Part shown: one piece after another, positions 24,056-37,965 of the stretch
Layout of the letters: every line of letters begins with the position of its first letter
Position numbering within the stretch: the stretch's first letter is position 1
Assembly: GCF_905147045.1 (NCBI RefSeq)
Contig: NC_065894.1
Location: 2,393,501-2,457,500, forward strand
Source of the DNA: Nymphalis io
Taxonomy: Eukaryota; Arthropoda; Insecta; Lepidoptera; Nymphalidae
Direction: 5' to 3'
DNA length: 64,000 nt
Position numbers and translations under genes: made by a program
The notes under the pieces: generated by a model
The model's database searches: none
Told to the model about the DNA's origin: nothing
What the model saw: the letters and a program-made list of their open reading frames with translations, nothing else

Positions 24056-25785
24056 CTTCACTTTTAAAGGTCTTTTAAAGCCTATATGTATATTTCGTGC
24101 AAATTATAAGAAAAACTTAAAATTATAAATTAAAAATACATTTATATTTCCAATATTCCAATTCCATTAAATAAATATAAATGCCATCCTTCTTTGTCAA
24201 CTTGCGTATGTAATTGTTGAGTTAGTGTGTAGTTCGTCGCTGAGGGGTCGTGGTTTAATCATATTTCCATGCACAAACAATATTGTCGATATATTTTAAC
24301 CCGGATACCATTATTTTTAGTAGTCATGACAGCTAGTGAGAAATACGCCTGAAACTTGACAACGAATATTGAACTCTATTTTGATGAAAACAAGATCGTT
24401 GTAAATGAACCATATTTGTTACAAGGTCCCAGGTGTTGCCCCGAGTAAAAATTGAAGTGTAATATTCCATAGCGGATTCAAATTTACACTTTTTGTGTTT
24501 GTTTGCAAACATATTTTTTTTCAGACTAAAAAATAGATGTGGATAAAGCTCGTAGCTTAGCTCGTAGCTTAGCTCGTAGACCATATAGCACAGTCACTAA
24601 AAGATAAACGGGGGATTTCGCTACAAAAGCAGAGTTGAAATTTGATAGATTAGAGTGTGGTGTCTTATTAATATTCCTTATTAATTCGTTGCTTGTGTCG
24701 GATGCAAATATACCACATGTATTCACTTAATTGCACGAGAGTGAAATAAGTATAGCTTCCGTTATATACATTTATAGGCTATTGTTATACATACCGTTAT
24801 AATGATATTTTCATCCATTTCTTCCATAGAAAGAAAAATATGTTAACAATTATAATTTCCTTAAGTACTTATAATATTTTTTCTAAATTTAATTAAAAAA
24901 AAATCTGATATTGATAAAAAGCTTATTAAGATAATTATGCTCTGACGCATCCATTAAAATAAATAGAGTACGATATTATTTTTGTTAAAATAATAGCAGG
25001 ATTTTTTTTTATAAGCAAACATGCACCTAAAAAAATAATAAAGCCGTTGAATAATAATATTTATTGGGGTTTTCTATCAAGAAGTTCTTAGTCAGGAATT
25101 GAAATCGAGTCCCATATAAAATTTACGTATAATTTAATATATTTATATATACTTTACAATGAAAACGATGCAAAGCCATTCGTATAACCACTCTCCTACC
25201 GGTCGTGCCAGGTTACCGTTTCATTGGACTATGAGAGAAAATGAGCCTGTGTTTGCACATACTTGTGCTTTATAATATTCCTACGAAGATGGGTTCTCTT
25301 TATTGAAAATAGCACTCTTAGAAAATATGATTCTCTGTAAAGAAGGTAATAGTTGTTATTTTTGAAGTAAAACGTTAAAAATGTACACAAATAAAGCATT
25401 CAACAGTAATTCCTATCATACGGTGTTGAACATTGAATTTGAGTTTCCTTGTAAGTTAAAATTATTGTCAACCAAAATAGCTCTACTCACCGTGAAGATT
25501 GATCGAGTGTCATACATTAAGCTTACACGCCGCTAAACCCTTGTCCAACAAAGTGAGACATTCATGATGTTTACAATATGATACTGAAGTATTTAAAGCG
25601 TTAAGATATAAATATATGTTGTATGTAAAAAATATTTCTTTGCGCTCGTATTATATATGCTTTTAAATATCATTTTCCCTATAATATAATCTTGTACAGT
25701 TGTCAAAGACATTCCTGTAGAAACTTATGTATAAGAATGAGCAGTACTGCTTAATAGTACTACTTTATTTGTTGTGTTACAGTAT
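24056..25785. other. AT-rich intergenic stretch
   Basis: A 12-bp tandem repeat AGCTCGTAGCTT (2.75 copies) is at 24547-24579. A family D-like scrap is at 25196-25270 (TTGGACTATGAGAGAAAATG, GTGTTTGCACATAC). No gene is supported; the minus-strand frames at 24333-24726 span the tandem repeat. Confidence 0.5.
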
Positions 25786-25958
25786 GAAGATTGAGTGATT
25801 CAGTGTAATAACAAACACAATGCTGGTGGTACATTAGTGATGTGCCTATTATTATTATATTATATATGGAATAGTTTTTATTTATTACAGCGGCAATATC
25901 TATGGGCAATAGAGTACATATCATCAGGTAACTCATTAACCCATCTGCCTACTAATTA
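25786..25958 (-). repeat. family B element, eroded
   Basis: AATATCTATGGGCAATAGAG and CATCAGGTAACTCATTAACC keep the family B order. Confidence 0.5.
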
Positions 25959-26058
25959 TATACAAAATCTAGTTCTGGTTGGTGCTGACCACTTACTCTT
26001 AAGCAAATGGCCTAGCTACGAATTTCCTATGTATATATATATATATAGAAAATTCAAT

Positions 26059-26104
26059 ATCAAAATGGCTCAATATATATATATATATATTGAGCCATTT
26101 TGAT
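26059..26104. repeat. perfect 46-bp palindrome with AT core
   Basis: ATCAAAATGGCTCAAT, a (TA)n core and ATTGAGCCATTTTGAT form an exact palindrome. It directly precedes a family A SINE, and shorter matching arms (GAAAATT / AATTTTC) extend it imperfectly. Confidence 0.9.
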
Positions 26105-26106
26105 AA

Positions 26107-26328
26107 ATTTTCATGTGCTTAATTTGTGTTTTTAATTCATCTCGTGCTTGACGGTGAAGGAAAACATCGTGAGGAAACATGCATGTGTCTAATTTCATTG
26201 AAATTCTGCCACATGTGTATTCTAGCAACCCGCATTGGAGCAGCGGGGTAGAATGAGCTCCAAAACTTCTCTTTAAAAATGGAGAGGAGGCCTTAGCCCA
26301 GCAGTGAGCCATTAACAGGCTGTTACGG
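26107..26328 (+). repeat. family A SINE, 5'-truncated
   Basis: It runs from TTTTCATGTGCTTAATTTG to AACAGGCTGTTACGG, with the core CCGCATTGGAGCAGCGG. Confidence 0.85.
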
Positions 26329-27894
26329 TTAATGTATATATATTTTTAGTGATTCATTAATCATTTAAAATGCATTGACCTTCTAGTCAATAACATTAAA
26401 AATATTAAACATTATATCTATCACTATTAATATCTGAAATATTGATTATTAAAACACTAATCCTTAGAATTTATTAATGTATCATATTAAGGCTATCAGC
26501 AATTAAAATTAATGTCTGAGCGGGCTCGTAATTAACGCCACGTGTAACTTTAACGATGACGAACATTTCACGTTAATGTTACTGTGCTTGTTCTATTTTT
26601 GGTACGTTTTTAGTGTTATTATTAAATTTTCCGACATACTAACGTCGTCTATCACGGCATACTTGTTACTACGGCACTTCCGCTGCATGATGGCTACCTA
26701 TTGCAGTCTTCTTAAAACATGTCGAGCGTTTTTCGATAAATAGAACTTAGTAGACACAGAAATCTTTTTATCAATTTAAAATAAAACAATTGAAAAAAAA
26801 ACGATTGTCAGCCTTAGATTATTTGTAAATATAATTAATTATTCAGTTTTCATTTCAATAAACTATAGTCCTGCTTGTATAAATAAGAGTATATTTTGTG
26901 ATATTATTTTTATCGAGAAAATACTATTCTTTTACATTTATTATTAAACACAACAAACAATATTTAATTTTTAAAGTTCAACTGAAATATTTACAAAATC
27001 AAGTAAAAGATTAGCAATTTGAATAAAATAATGGATCAAAATCAACTGCTTTTTATAACCTCAAAAAATATAATTTGAAGTTTTTAATAGAGTACCTAAC
27101 GAAGAAAATTTTTTTTCAGTGAAACTAAATGGTACAGTTCCGTTCCTATGGGTCATAACGTGATAGTCCTTAACTATTCTTAAGTAAATTCGTCACCTTT
27201 ATAATTTTATTAGTACTGATATATAAGGTTTAATTTTCCATTGATTTCTAGTTTTATCCTCCCTTAGTTCCGTTACTTCTTGCATATGTAATCACACTCT
27301 ATTTAACCTCAATACGTTGATAGACTAATGGTACCAGAAACATACCTTTACATAAGGCTCACAACCAAACATGTACATAAGCCATTGATCTGACTGAGTC
27401 CGGAGATAGTCATTAGGGTGCCTTAATTATTAGCAATCCTTAGCTTTGAAGGTAAATGGAATGAGAAATGATTGTTTGTCGGCGAAAATCGAGTTGACTT
27501 TTTATGAAGTTTGGTTTATATAAATTAGTAACTGATTGTTTTTTTTATGTTTTACAATAAATCACGTTTTTCATATTAATAGTCTAAATTTAAAGCGGTT
27601 GAAGTTCTGAAGCGCAGCTGCTTATGTAATAATATAATAAAATCTTCTCCGAATTGCGCTGCTTCTTCTAGTGTTAGTTTTATGTATATTGGCTTAACAC
27701 ATTTATTAATATAGTTTTAAAAATAAACTTCTATTTTAAATTTTACTAATATACTTAAATATCAAAATTTATTTCAACGTAATTTTACTTTTATCATTAA
27801 AATTTCTCACACAAATATTAAATTTTAAGTGTGTTGTATACAATGTAAATTATTTTTTATAAAGTATAATATTTATTGAAAGTAAATATTATTT
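26329..27894. other. AT-rich intergenic stretch
   Basis: I see no gene or recognised repeat. A slightly GC-richer patch at 26510-26740 has no open frame of note. Confidence 0.5.
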
Positions 27895-28148
27895 ACTGGT
27901 GGTAGGGCTTTGTGCAAGCTCGTCTGGGTAAGTATATATTCATCAGATATTCTACCGCAAAACAGCTGTACTTGGTATCGTTGTGTGCTGGCTTCAAGGA
28001 TGAGAGAGCCAGTATAATTACAGGCACAAGGGACATTGCATTATTGCATCTTGGCGATGTAAGCGATGGTTAACATTTCTTACAATGCCTATGTCTTTGA
28101 GCGTTGGTGACCACTTCTTATCAGGTGACCCATAGGCTCGTCCGCCTA
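27895..28148 (-). repeat. family B element
   Basis: It runs from ACTGGTGGTAGGGCTTTGTG to CATAGGCTCGTCCGCC, with small internal losses. Confidence 0.8.
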
Positions 28149-31100
28149 CATATACTATAATATATATATTCATCTATTGAAAGTATTTGGAATTTTTGCA
28201 ATATTTTCCGTTTTAAGATAAAGGTCAAATTTTTTGAGCAAAAATACTCATTCCTGTATCCGATACCGACTAAAATGGTATCCAAATTTTCTGTTCAATA
28301 AAACCACCGACATCTTATCCTCAGAATTTGTCAGGGAGTACCTTAACGTGGAAATAATACACTTTTATTTTTATTTCTTATGTATAATTACATAAATTAT
28401 CGTACCTGATCTTTATTAAATAACACAATAATATAACTACGGTTAAGAATTGAGATGCTACTAAATGTGTAAATAACGTGAAAACAAAGCTTAGTAGCAA
28501 ATAACGCTCTTGGTTTTCTTGATTCCATATGATAAGCCTTTGTAATAAAAAGCAAAAGACAACGAAAGTTGATTTTTGATATAACTAAATTTATATGTTT
28601 CTTATTATTTTATAGATTTGTTCATATTATTGTAAATTCATTTATCGTACATTCTCTTCTAGCCTTAGGCCTTAATTTTACTTTGTGATCATACTAATGT
28701 TGTTTTTTATATAAAGTTAAAAGAACAGCCTTTAATTGTCACACTGCTGGAGGGAAAATTCATTTCCATACTATGCTGTAAAATTATTAGCAATAAAATA
28801 TACTCGTAATATAAATGCAATTAATAATCAGATACTTGTGTGCTGAACAGCGATCAATGCTGAAAATCTCTTAAAACAAGTAAACATTATGAAATGGACT
28901 TGTTCAATGAAAAGTAGGACACGTTCCATATTCACGTTCCAAAAGCCTTTTGACAAAAATGTTCCATCAACGGTTACGATGTATTTAGGCAATATATATG
29001 CTAATCAAATACTCGTCGTATCAACCTTAATTTTTTTTTTGTATGAGTAAAATTGAAGCAGATTATATTATTGCCAAAAAATGCTTATCAAACAGATTTA
29101 TGTTCTTATTTTAGATCTGGAAGGTCAGTACAAATAAGCTTTTCAAGCGTTGTTTTTTCGCCAATGCGTTGCTAACTATGGAATCTAAAATTAATCATTA
29201 GCGCCAATATACAATTCTTAATTCTAAATACAAAATGTATCCAAAGTATTATTACAGGCATAAATAACAAAATATCTTGGATATTTGTTGTAAGAAATTC
29301 TTTATACTTCTCACTGCGTCAATATTTATATTTGGAGTTGAAGAATTACTATTAGGTCTATAAATACCTCCCATATAGGGTTAGGGTAATACTATAATTA
29401 CCAATACTCTAAATAAAATACATCTAATATAAATAAAAGTATAATCAGAAATATTTTAATCGAAGCCTTTTAAAATACATCAAAGGACTTTTACGTATAA
29501 TTCCTAAAGAAATACGTCTTACTAATATTACTTTTCCTCGTTCAAAATAAGTATAACATTATGATTGAATTAAATAATAACGCATTCTTATATTAAATAC
29601 AAGGTAAATTGCGGCAAATATCGAAATACTATAGGCTTATAGGCTATAAAGGCTTTAGATTTTCTAGTTCTTAATATCGGAAAAGTATTCAGATAAAAAA
29701 ACAGGATAATCTTATCTTTTTATCTTATTTATAGTGCTCTGTTAAACTTTGTTATTTATCAACAAAAGACTATGACAATAATTATTTTACCTGTATAAAA
29801 GCCTTGTACCAAGTAGTTTTATTACTTATTTTTTATACGACATTTGGTCCACAAATTAAAGCTTCGCTTAGAGAATTTATTTAATGAGCTCATTATACCT
29901 AAAACCATAACGAGTGTCAGTTTTTTATGTGAAAAAAAAACATGTATGTATATTAATATATAAATAAAACGTTAGTAGATGCTTGGATTCATAAGTAGAT
30001 TTTTTTCTTAATCTAATCAGAACTTTGAGCACTCTACGTATGTTTCAGAATGCTATTTGTAGATTTTTTTTAAGCATTTTAAATTTATGAAATTGAACCA
30101 GCATTATTTTTTGTAATTAAAAACGTAATAGCAACACTTAGTGACAATGACATTTTATTTCGAATAAATAACTTCAATGGACGTGTCGTATGTTGAAAAA
30201 ATTGAACAATATTTAAGCTAACTTTGCTAACTACAAGCTGTATTTGCAGCTAAAAAAAGCTGCAAATACATTTCGCTAGAAATACTTTCGAATTTACGAA
30301 ACCGAAAAACTACATAAAATTCTATCGTATTTCAACCAAGCAGTATTTTGTTTATATTTTGATATAAAATTATATATCCGCTAAATAAGACACACATATT
30401 ATCTGACTGTAAATTGCATAGAAGACGATTGGAAAAGTTCCTACTCTGCCGATGCTATAAAGGTTGATAACAAATTTTTAAGTCATGATTAATATTTGAT
30501 GACGGATTTATTTTCTTAAATAATGAGTCTACAGGCAACAACATTTATAACAATTAAGAATACCATTGTCAATTTGGCGTGTTTGGGACCGTACAAAAAT
30601 TGTATAGTAATTCAAAGCGACTTGGATCCTTTATTAGAATTTTAATATTATGCAATTTTTATTTCAAATAGGCTACTATAAATAATGCAGTGTTGTTTAA
30701 ATTTAGTCTAACGAGTACGTTCAACTTTCAAGCTGTTGAAATGCATACCACAATTATTTCTTCCAAAATATGCAGGTTCCCGCAAGTTTTTTCCCGCACT
30801 AATAAGTTTAAAGTGTTCAATTAAAAATTGCAGCACAGGATTCAATCCTTTATATATTTTAATATGTATCACGTTGCCTCCCCTGTATACTGCTTGTAAC
30901 GTAAGACTTGTATTTTAAATTTATAGGGCAAAATTTTAATTACCAAATTTTCAGACAGAAACGCCGAAGTGTAGTCATTAATAACTCAGAGTGGCTCATT
31001 CATAAATTATTTTGAAAGAATGCTTTTATGGAATTTTTATTTACACTTGTTTTAAATACTAGTGTATGTTGCGACTCGCTTGAAAACAACGTTGCTATAT

Positions 31101-33638
31101 TAACCACCAATAGTTTGGTTACTTTGGAAAATGCACTATTAATTTTAATACTTCTCTAATAATGCATTTTTAAACCAGAATTACTTTTTAGTTAAATTTG
31201 GATCAGGCTCGATTTGGTGGTACCACTCGTATACCAGTAAATCTGTCAAAGAACAGAATAATACGTTTTGCTTTTTGACTCACCTATAAAGAAATCCGGA
31301 TCTAGATAGGGCAACATACAATTCACGGAAAATTGTGTCCTTTTAAAACTTAAGGAGAAATCTGTGTATTTAAAAAATAAATACTTATTATCAAGTAACC
31401 GACTAAGTATAAATTTAACAAAACAAACTAATTAAATTATAATACAATGAAATATCACAAAAACATATAAAAAAGCAGTTCGCTGAACACAACCGTTCCG
31501 TAGGGAGCCGACCACGAGCATAGGTCGCGCGGCATGCTACCTCGCAGAGCTAGTGACCGACCTCCCTATCCCGCACACATTTAAGCCCGCCGTGCACTTG
31601 ATCATTATTTTGCTGCAGAATTATTTTAATACTGTGATATCTCCTAAGATATTAATTGAAATCAAATGATGTAAGCCCTTACATATTCGTTTCAAAATTT
31701 AAATTAAATATTTGTGAAGAATAACATATTTATTTATGAATTATTACCATGTTTATGAAAACGACTTCGCAAATAATGCATTACTTTCGAAAAAAATTGC
31801 CATAAAAAAGGTTATAGTGAGTCAACCTTCAGAGATAGACATATGTTATCCTTAATTTTTTTTAGAACTTATTCAGAGGACTAATTCTGTCATACATGAT
31901 TGTTGCGTAACTTTAACCGTTTACACAGCATATGTAACTGAAGCTCTCAAAATGTAAATTTTTCCGTTTTTGAAACATTTTTCATTGATGCACCGCTCTT
32001 ATTGGTCGTAGTGACATGTTATATAGCCTAGAACCTTTTTCGATAAATGGGCTATCCAAATCAAAAAGAATTTTTCAATTCGAACCAGTAGTCCTGAGAT
32101 TAGCGGGATCAAATAAAGTCTTCACCTTTATATATTAGTATAGAGTTCAGATATAGATGATTTGATTAGCTTTATTTTAAATGTGTCTGTTTTGTTTAAT
32201 TTACAGAAATTCCAGACAACACGAGATCATCGCAGCCACTCTATACGTAATACCTTTCAATGTTCATTTTTTAAGCTACCCATAATAATAATGTTTTTGG
32301 AATCAAAAAACATTGCATTGTATTGCGGCCTTTCGTTATAAAGGATAAAAATCCCATTGTTATTTTAGACACGCAGGACATAATAAAATTCCACAGATAA
32401 CTTCGCATTGATATCCAATTTTATTTCAGTTTGAATGCCATTGTCTATATACATAAATTACCATTTACCTTACGCAAATGTATTAGTATAATAAATATAG
32501 TTAAATATTATTAAGCTGAGTTTGGGATAGCGATTAGAGACGTGGCTCTTCCCGAGGGGTATAAAGCAAAACTGTTAACCTTCTATATGATTTGTTCAGG
32601 TAAATCTAGTTTAAATTTGATTATAATATATTGTATGTAAGCTACATTATATTTTCAGCTTTGCATTATCGACGTCCATTAGTTTTTTTGTAAAACTATT
32701 TTATTTTACTTACTTCAATTTGAAGTCTTCAAATATACATTTGCTTCTTAAATCATTCAGACTATAAAAAAAATTTACAGCGCTTTATATTAATTTTCAT
32801 ATTATTGTTAAGAGAACTATACATTCTTTCTCGGAAAAATAAGTAAAACGATTGCATCCCGAAAACAATATTAAATACCATACCACAGGACGTCGTAGAA
32901 AAAGCACAGTAATGAGATCGCACAAAGAGGGGCATGTAAGGGACGTGTGGGTGAAATCTGAAAATTTGGCTTTAGCGCGCTCTTAAATCGCTTAAAGTTT
33001 AAATTATGTATTATGTATTCGAGTGTGCGCTGAAAGAAAACATGATTAACCTACAATGAAGTAGAGCGGTAGATAAATCATTCTCCTTAATACTAATTTA
33101 GAACATCCTATATCGTCAACCCTACTAGAAATAAGAAAAATCATAAAATATCAACATAGTATTGATTAATAATAATTAAAGAGATACTCACTATGTAGAA
33201 ACAAAATGATAGCGATAGTTTTCCTGTTAAATTTTAGAGAACGTAGGCTTATTATAGTTATTGGTTAACTTTCACGTCACAAATCAATTCTGTATCTAAA
33301 CATGTTGAAATGAAACTGGTTTTCCGATGAACGAAAACATTGATTGCTCCAATTTTTTTTTGAAATGTTACCTTCAACTCTGATAAGGCAATGTCAGGTT
33401 AATTTTTCTTATCTACCTAGTAAAGAAACATAAAAAAGAAATGTGTTTTTATGTTATTTTATTCTTTGCAAACTTTAGCATTTTATGGAGCTATATATCA
33501 TGTCTGCAATTTAGATACGTACTGGTTCCAGACAAGCCAATTTAATCAGACTTCTGATGAATGTACCTTCGATGTGCATCAAGATTCGTTGGATCAATTC
33601 TAACTTTTTGCCGTTATAAATAAGAAGCCGCAAATGAA
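28149..33638. other. 5.5-kb AT-rich stretch without a gene
   Basis: It contains a 13-bp perfect inverted repeat (30239-30251 / 30258-30270). A GC-rich patch at 31476-31610 (CAACCGTTCCGTAGGGAGCC, CATAGGTCGCGCGGCATGC) looks like a repeat fragment. A common lepidopteran repeat tail is at about 31995-32155 (TATATAGCCTAGAACC, GATAAATGGGCTATCC, CCTTTATATATTAGTATAG). Confidence 0.5.
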
Positions 33639-33799
33639 GCACGTGCAATTTTCATGTGCTCAATTTGTGGTTATAATTCATCTCGTGCTTGACGTTGAAG
33701 AAAAACATCGTGAGGAGCAGCGTGGTGGAATAAGCTTCAAACCTTCTCCTCAAAAGGGAGAGGAGGCCTTAACCCAGCAGTGGGACATTACCAGGCTGC
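33639..33799 (+). repeat. family A SINE with internal deletion
   Basis: The body runs AAACATCGTGAGG straight into AGCAGCGTGGTGGAATAAGC, losing about 100 bp, and then ends GGACATTACCAGGCTGC. Confidence 0.82.
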
Positions 33800-36700
33800 A
33801 ATTGTTGTTGTTGTATATTGTAAATGAAGCACATATAATGAACCAGGTTGTCAGGTTTACTTTTACATTTTCAGTTAACTATAAACTATATAATCAAGTC
33901 TAATACTTGTGTATTCTAGTAGAATACATAATCAATTTAGGAAAATAAAGAATAAAAGGTGAGTATTATACCCCACCCGAAATCAACCGCATACCAATCC
34001 ACTTGCAAACAGTAGCTACCATATTTAATACTATAGGTAATTCGGCTGCATATTTTTACATTGCAATTAATTTTATTAATTTACGAAACGTTAGGTATTT
34101 TCCCATTAAGTAAAATTCGCCTTTTTTCTTGATATTTTATCTCAACATTTGGTACTGATCTTAACTCGTAACATCATAAACTGAGTTACCCATTTTCCTT
34201 TTGCTTTCATCCTCAATATTACTCCATGTAAAACTAAGCAAACTATTCAATCATGTAAAGTATAATACGCAAACCCTAATAAAATACCAAACATCATTCA
34301 CCTTAAGAGGAAAAGAATTTGAACGTAACGTTTCTATAAATCTTATCCTTTTCATAGCTATAGCTATTTTGTTTTGCTACCAAAAAATAAATACCAAATT
34401 TTTCAAATCCAAAACTTTAATGTTTGATAATTTTATAAAAATGTAATATTATATTGAGAATTTTATAATTTAAAATGTATTTTAGCTAAAACATAATAAT
34501 ATAAATATATAATTGCGTTAACGATAACAAAAAACAAAACAATAAAGCTTCAAGCTTGCATATTATGAGTAATTTCACGCACAATACACCTAATTCCGTA
34601 CGGAGTTGAAGAATACAAAAGTTATGACAGTCCCAAGGTTTTACCCTGCCGTAATCACTAAGGCTTATCATCAACCTAATCTGTGATAAAGGTTGATCTT
34701 TACAAAACACATAGTATTTAAAATTATATATTTTATGGATTAGCCCCTTTCTTGCGAAAACATTGAGTTTATTTAATGTAAAAGATATACTTAGAAAAAA
34801 TAAAAAAACGTCACGTCATACGTCACTACGTAAGAATTCAATGATTTAATTATTAGAACTGTCTTAGTATTTTATTTATCCAAATTTGAGAAAAAAAACA
34901 CGCAGTCCAAATATAAGTTACACAGTTGTCAAATTATATATCCTTGATTATACAACATATTTCATATATCATATGTTAGTAGTTAGTAGAATTGTCTACG
35001 AGGCGTTATTCAGAATCTACCGTTGGCTTGTTATAGAGGGTTGGTAAATTAATCTGTCATCTTCATACATACTATTTTTTTAATACAAAATTGTAAGCGA
35101 CTATACAATCGCACAGCAATTAATTATATAACGGCAAGTTCACAATATTTTACGATCCTATTAAATACCCTTCTAGATAATTTAGTCTTGTATAACATTA
35201 TTGTAAGCTTTGGGTTTTGTCAAATGACATACAATTATCATATATGTTTTAAAAATTATATATTTCACAAGTAATTATCAGAATAAACATTGGTGTCTTG
35301 TTTATCATTAAATTTATATTATTAAATAAATTCTCAGAGGCTTTTAGCTACAGTGACCGGTCGGCAAATAAACGTAAATTTAAAGATCCCTAGGGATTGT
35401 ATGTAAAGCTGTTATCGCGCAAAGAACACATAGAGCATTAAGGGATAAATCAGAGACGAGCAAAGCCCAGGTGAGAATTACTAACCAGTATTTAGTTATT
35501 TTAAATATAATATGATTTACTATAACATAAGTCGTACAAAATATATTTTTATCAAAATGATTTAATAGAATAAATAAAAATAAGGTTTTATCGTATTAAA
35601 ATTCAGAGCAATTGATCCACTGATGGTAAGTTGTCAATACACAATACCATTGATAATAGCATCTCAGATATTAGCTCAATTTTGCCTATAATTGAACTTT
35701 AACTCTTAAACAAAATCTTCCTGCCTTGTAAAGGATAATAATAATTGTATCGAAGCCTTAGACACTAAAATGCTCCTTATATGCGATAAGAATATCAAAT
35801 ATCAAATTACCATAGTTTCTATAAGGCAAAGCGAAAAGCTGTTGGTTTGATGTCACAAATCAATAATGACAGAAAGAAATAAATCACTGCTTAATTAAAA
35901 CACTTAATTAGTCAATATATTTGTTTGAGAATCGAAATTCGCATTATACGTAATATGCGCTTAAGATTTGTATTATGTATTTAAAAAACAATTACATATA
36001 TTTAAAAGTAAATTTAACTACATTTTATACAGAAATGTACTCGTACCGAAAATTTAATTTGCTATTTATTTTATTACACCAATTCGATTTAGAATTGGTA
36101 TTAGGATTGGAACAGTTGGCACTGTAGATGAATTACTTTCATTTTTATTTGGAGGAAATAATTTTCTTTCTTATAAAATTCAAAAACTTCACATCTCAGA
36201 TATTGAGCCCAACATTTGATATAGTTGGCACACTTTTGGTAACCTCAAGCAACATGTGGTCACATCGTCTCACCACTGACATGACGTAGCTGTTGTCCGC
36301 ATGTGGTCGAATGCATTGCTATATGGTAACCAACATTGGGTTAAATGGTTAAACACGGACATATGTTGATACATATATATACAATTTAACAACGTCACAA
36401 TATTAGTACGATTCTATTTGAATATGTATTATTAGTTTGGCTAAAGCCGTGCATAAACATTCGAATGGAGTAAACTTGGACTGTTTGCCGTTCGTGCAAC
36501 GCTTCTGCGTCAATAAGTTCTTACAGTCTTGATTGGAAAAATTCCGCGCAACTTTAATTAGGCCAATTATAAGGTCTTTTGTTTTTTTTTCAACACTATA
36601 ATTGATTATAAATTAATAAATATTTTATTACTATTTATTTAAAAGTTATAAATGTAAAATTAATATAACCACAACAAACATTAAACAGTTTTAGCTTACC

Positions 36701-37007
36701 ACAGTCAATCAACTTTCATTGTTTCTAAATACACTTTGGTATTGTTTACACGATAATTATAACGCTATTGCTTTATCTTAATCGGAAATAAAATTTTCTG
36801 TTATTTTTATCGCGTAGCTTTTAATTTTCATAATATAATTTAAAATTCGAATAGCATTCGATTTGATATTACGATAAGTCTAAAGAGTTCTTTCAAAAGA
36901 ACGAAATAGAAACTCATCGCAGAACACGATTATGTATTGTCAAACACACATGCGGTGTCAAAACTAATGATATAACAATAATTATAAAATTTAAAGAATA
37001 CACTTGC
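33800..37007. other. AT-rich stretch without a supported gene
   Basis: A 74-codon minus-strand frame (34486-34710, with KPWDCHNFCILQLRTELG) has no recognised family. A possible eroded family B piece is near 35605-35710. Nothing else was seen. Confidence 0.45.
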
Positions 37008-37260
37008 AGGCTGAAGTGGCAGTGGGCTGGTCACGTATGTCGTAGGACCGATGGCCGTTGGAGCAAACGAGTCCTAGAGTGGAGACCGCGGATCGGCAAG
37101 CGCAGCGTAGGGCGCCCTCCAGCCAGGTGGACCGATGACCTTAAGAAGGTGGTGGGCACCAACTGGATGCGGAAGGCGGAGGACAGGGAGCTTTGGCGCA
37201 CCTTGGGAGAGGCCTATATTTAGCAGTGGACAATGATTGGCTGTTGATGATGATGATGAC
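37008..37260 (+). mobile_element. 3' end of an RTE-type LINE with C-terminal ORF fragment
   Basis: An open frame gives LKWQWAGHVCRRTDGRWSKR, then GKRSVGRPPARWTDDLKKV and WRTLGEAYI before TAG. This is the familiar C-terminus of lepidopteran endonuclease/reverse-transcriptase LINEs. It is followed by AGCAGTGGAC and a (TGA)n tail. The GC content is far above its surroundings. The copy is 5'-truncated, the usual product of reverse transcription. Confidence 0.87.
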
Positions 37261-37723
37261 ACTTAACAAAAAGCATATCACCGTGAGTCAGATTTGAATA
37301 TTTCACGAGTGACATACAAAATTAGTTCTTACAAAAATATCTGCGGTCGTAAATATAAATTGTATAATGTAAAAAATAGAAACGATCCTTAATTCTAGTT
37401 TGTATTTAACACTCATATAAATACTATTTTCTTTTATAATAAATAATATTTATAACCTATATACGAACACGGATTCCCGGGAGACTCTTTCGTTTCTCAG
37501 GATGAAAATATCCAATTTATTTACGCAGGATATTAAAAATCGTCTTCTTGACTTTTATCCTCATACATCATCGTTTACTTGATGCGAATACAGATAGAAA
37601 GGCAGATCATGTTTTATATATTATTAAACGACTTAATAGTATACATTAGTGGTATTTAAATACAACTTTTGTATTTTTGCAACGTTTTCTTTTCAATAAA
37701 AGCTACATACTTCTAGTAGTACT

Positions 37724-37965
37724 AACGGATGGCTGTGTGCAAGCCTGTCCAGATAGGTAGCACCCATCATCAGATACTCTACCGCTAAACAGCAATACAT
37801 AGTATTGTTGCGTTCCGGTTTGAAGGATGAGTAAGTCAGTGTTGTAAGTGGTGGCGCATTGGCGATGTAAGGAATGGATAATATTTTCTATATTGCCAAT
37901 GTTTATAGGCAGTGGTGAACACTTACCATCAGGTGCCCATTTGCCGTTCAGTTACCTTTAATATC
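37724..37965 (-). repeat. family B element
   Basis: GGCTGTGTGCAAGCCTGTCC, GTTGCGTTCCGGTTTGAAGG and ACACTTACCATCAGGTGCCC follow the family B order; the middle is shortened. Confidence 0.78.

Noticed and set aside
24547..24579. CRISPR-like direct repeats
   Set aside because: Contiguous 12-bp tandem units without spacers, in an animal genome.
34486..34710. 74-codon minus-strand frame (KPWDCHNFCILQLRTELG) as a gene
   Set aside because: No domain, splice or neighbour support; the hydrophobic end is low-complexity AT sequence. Left unexplained.
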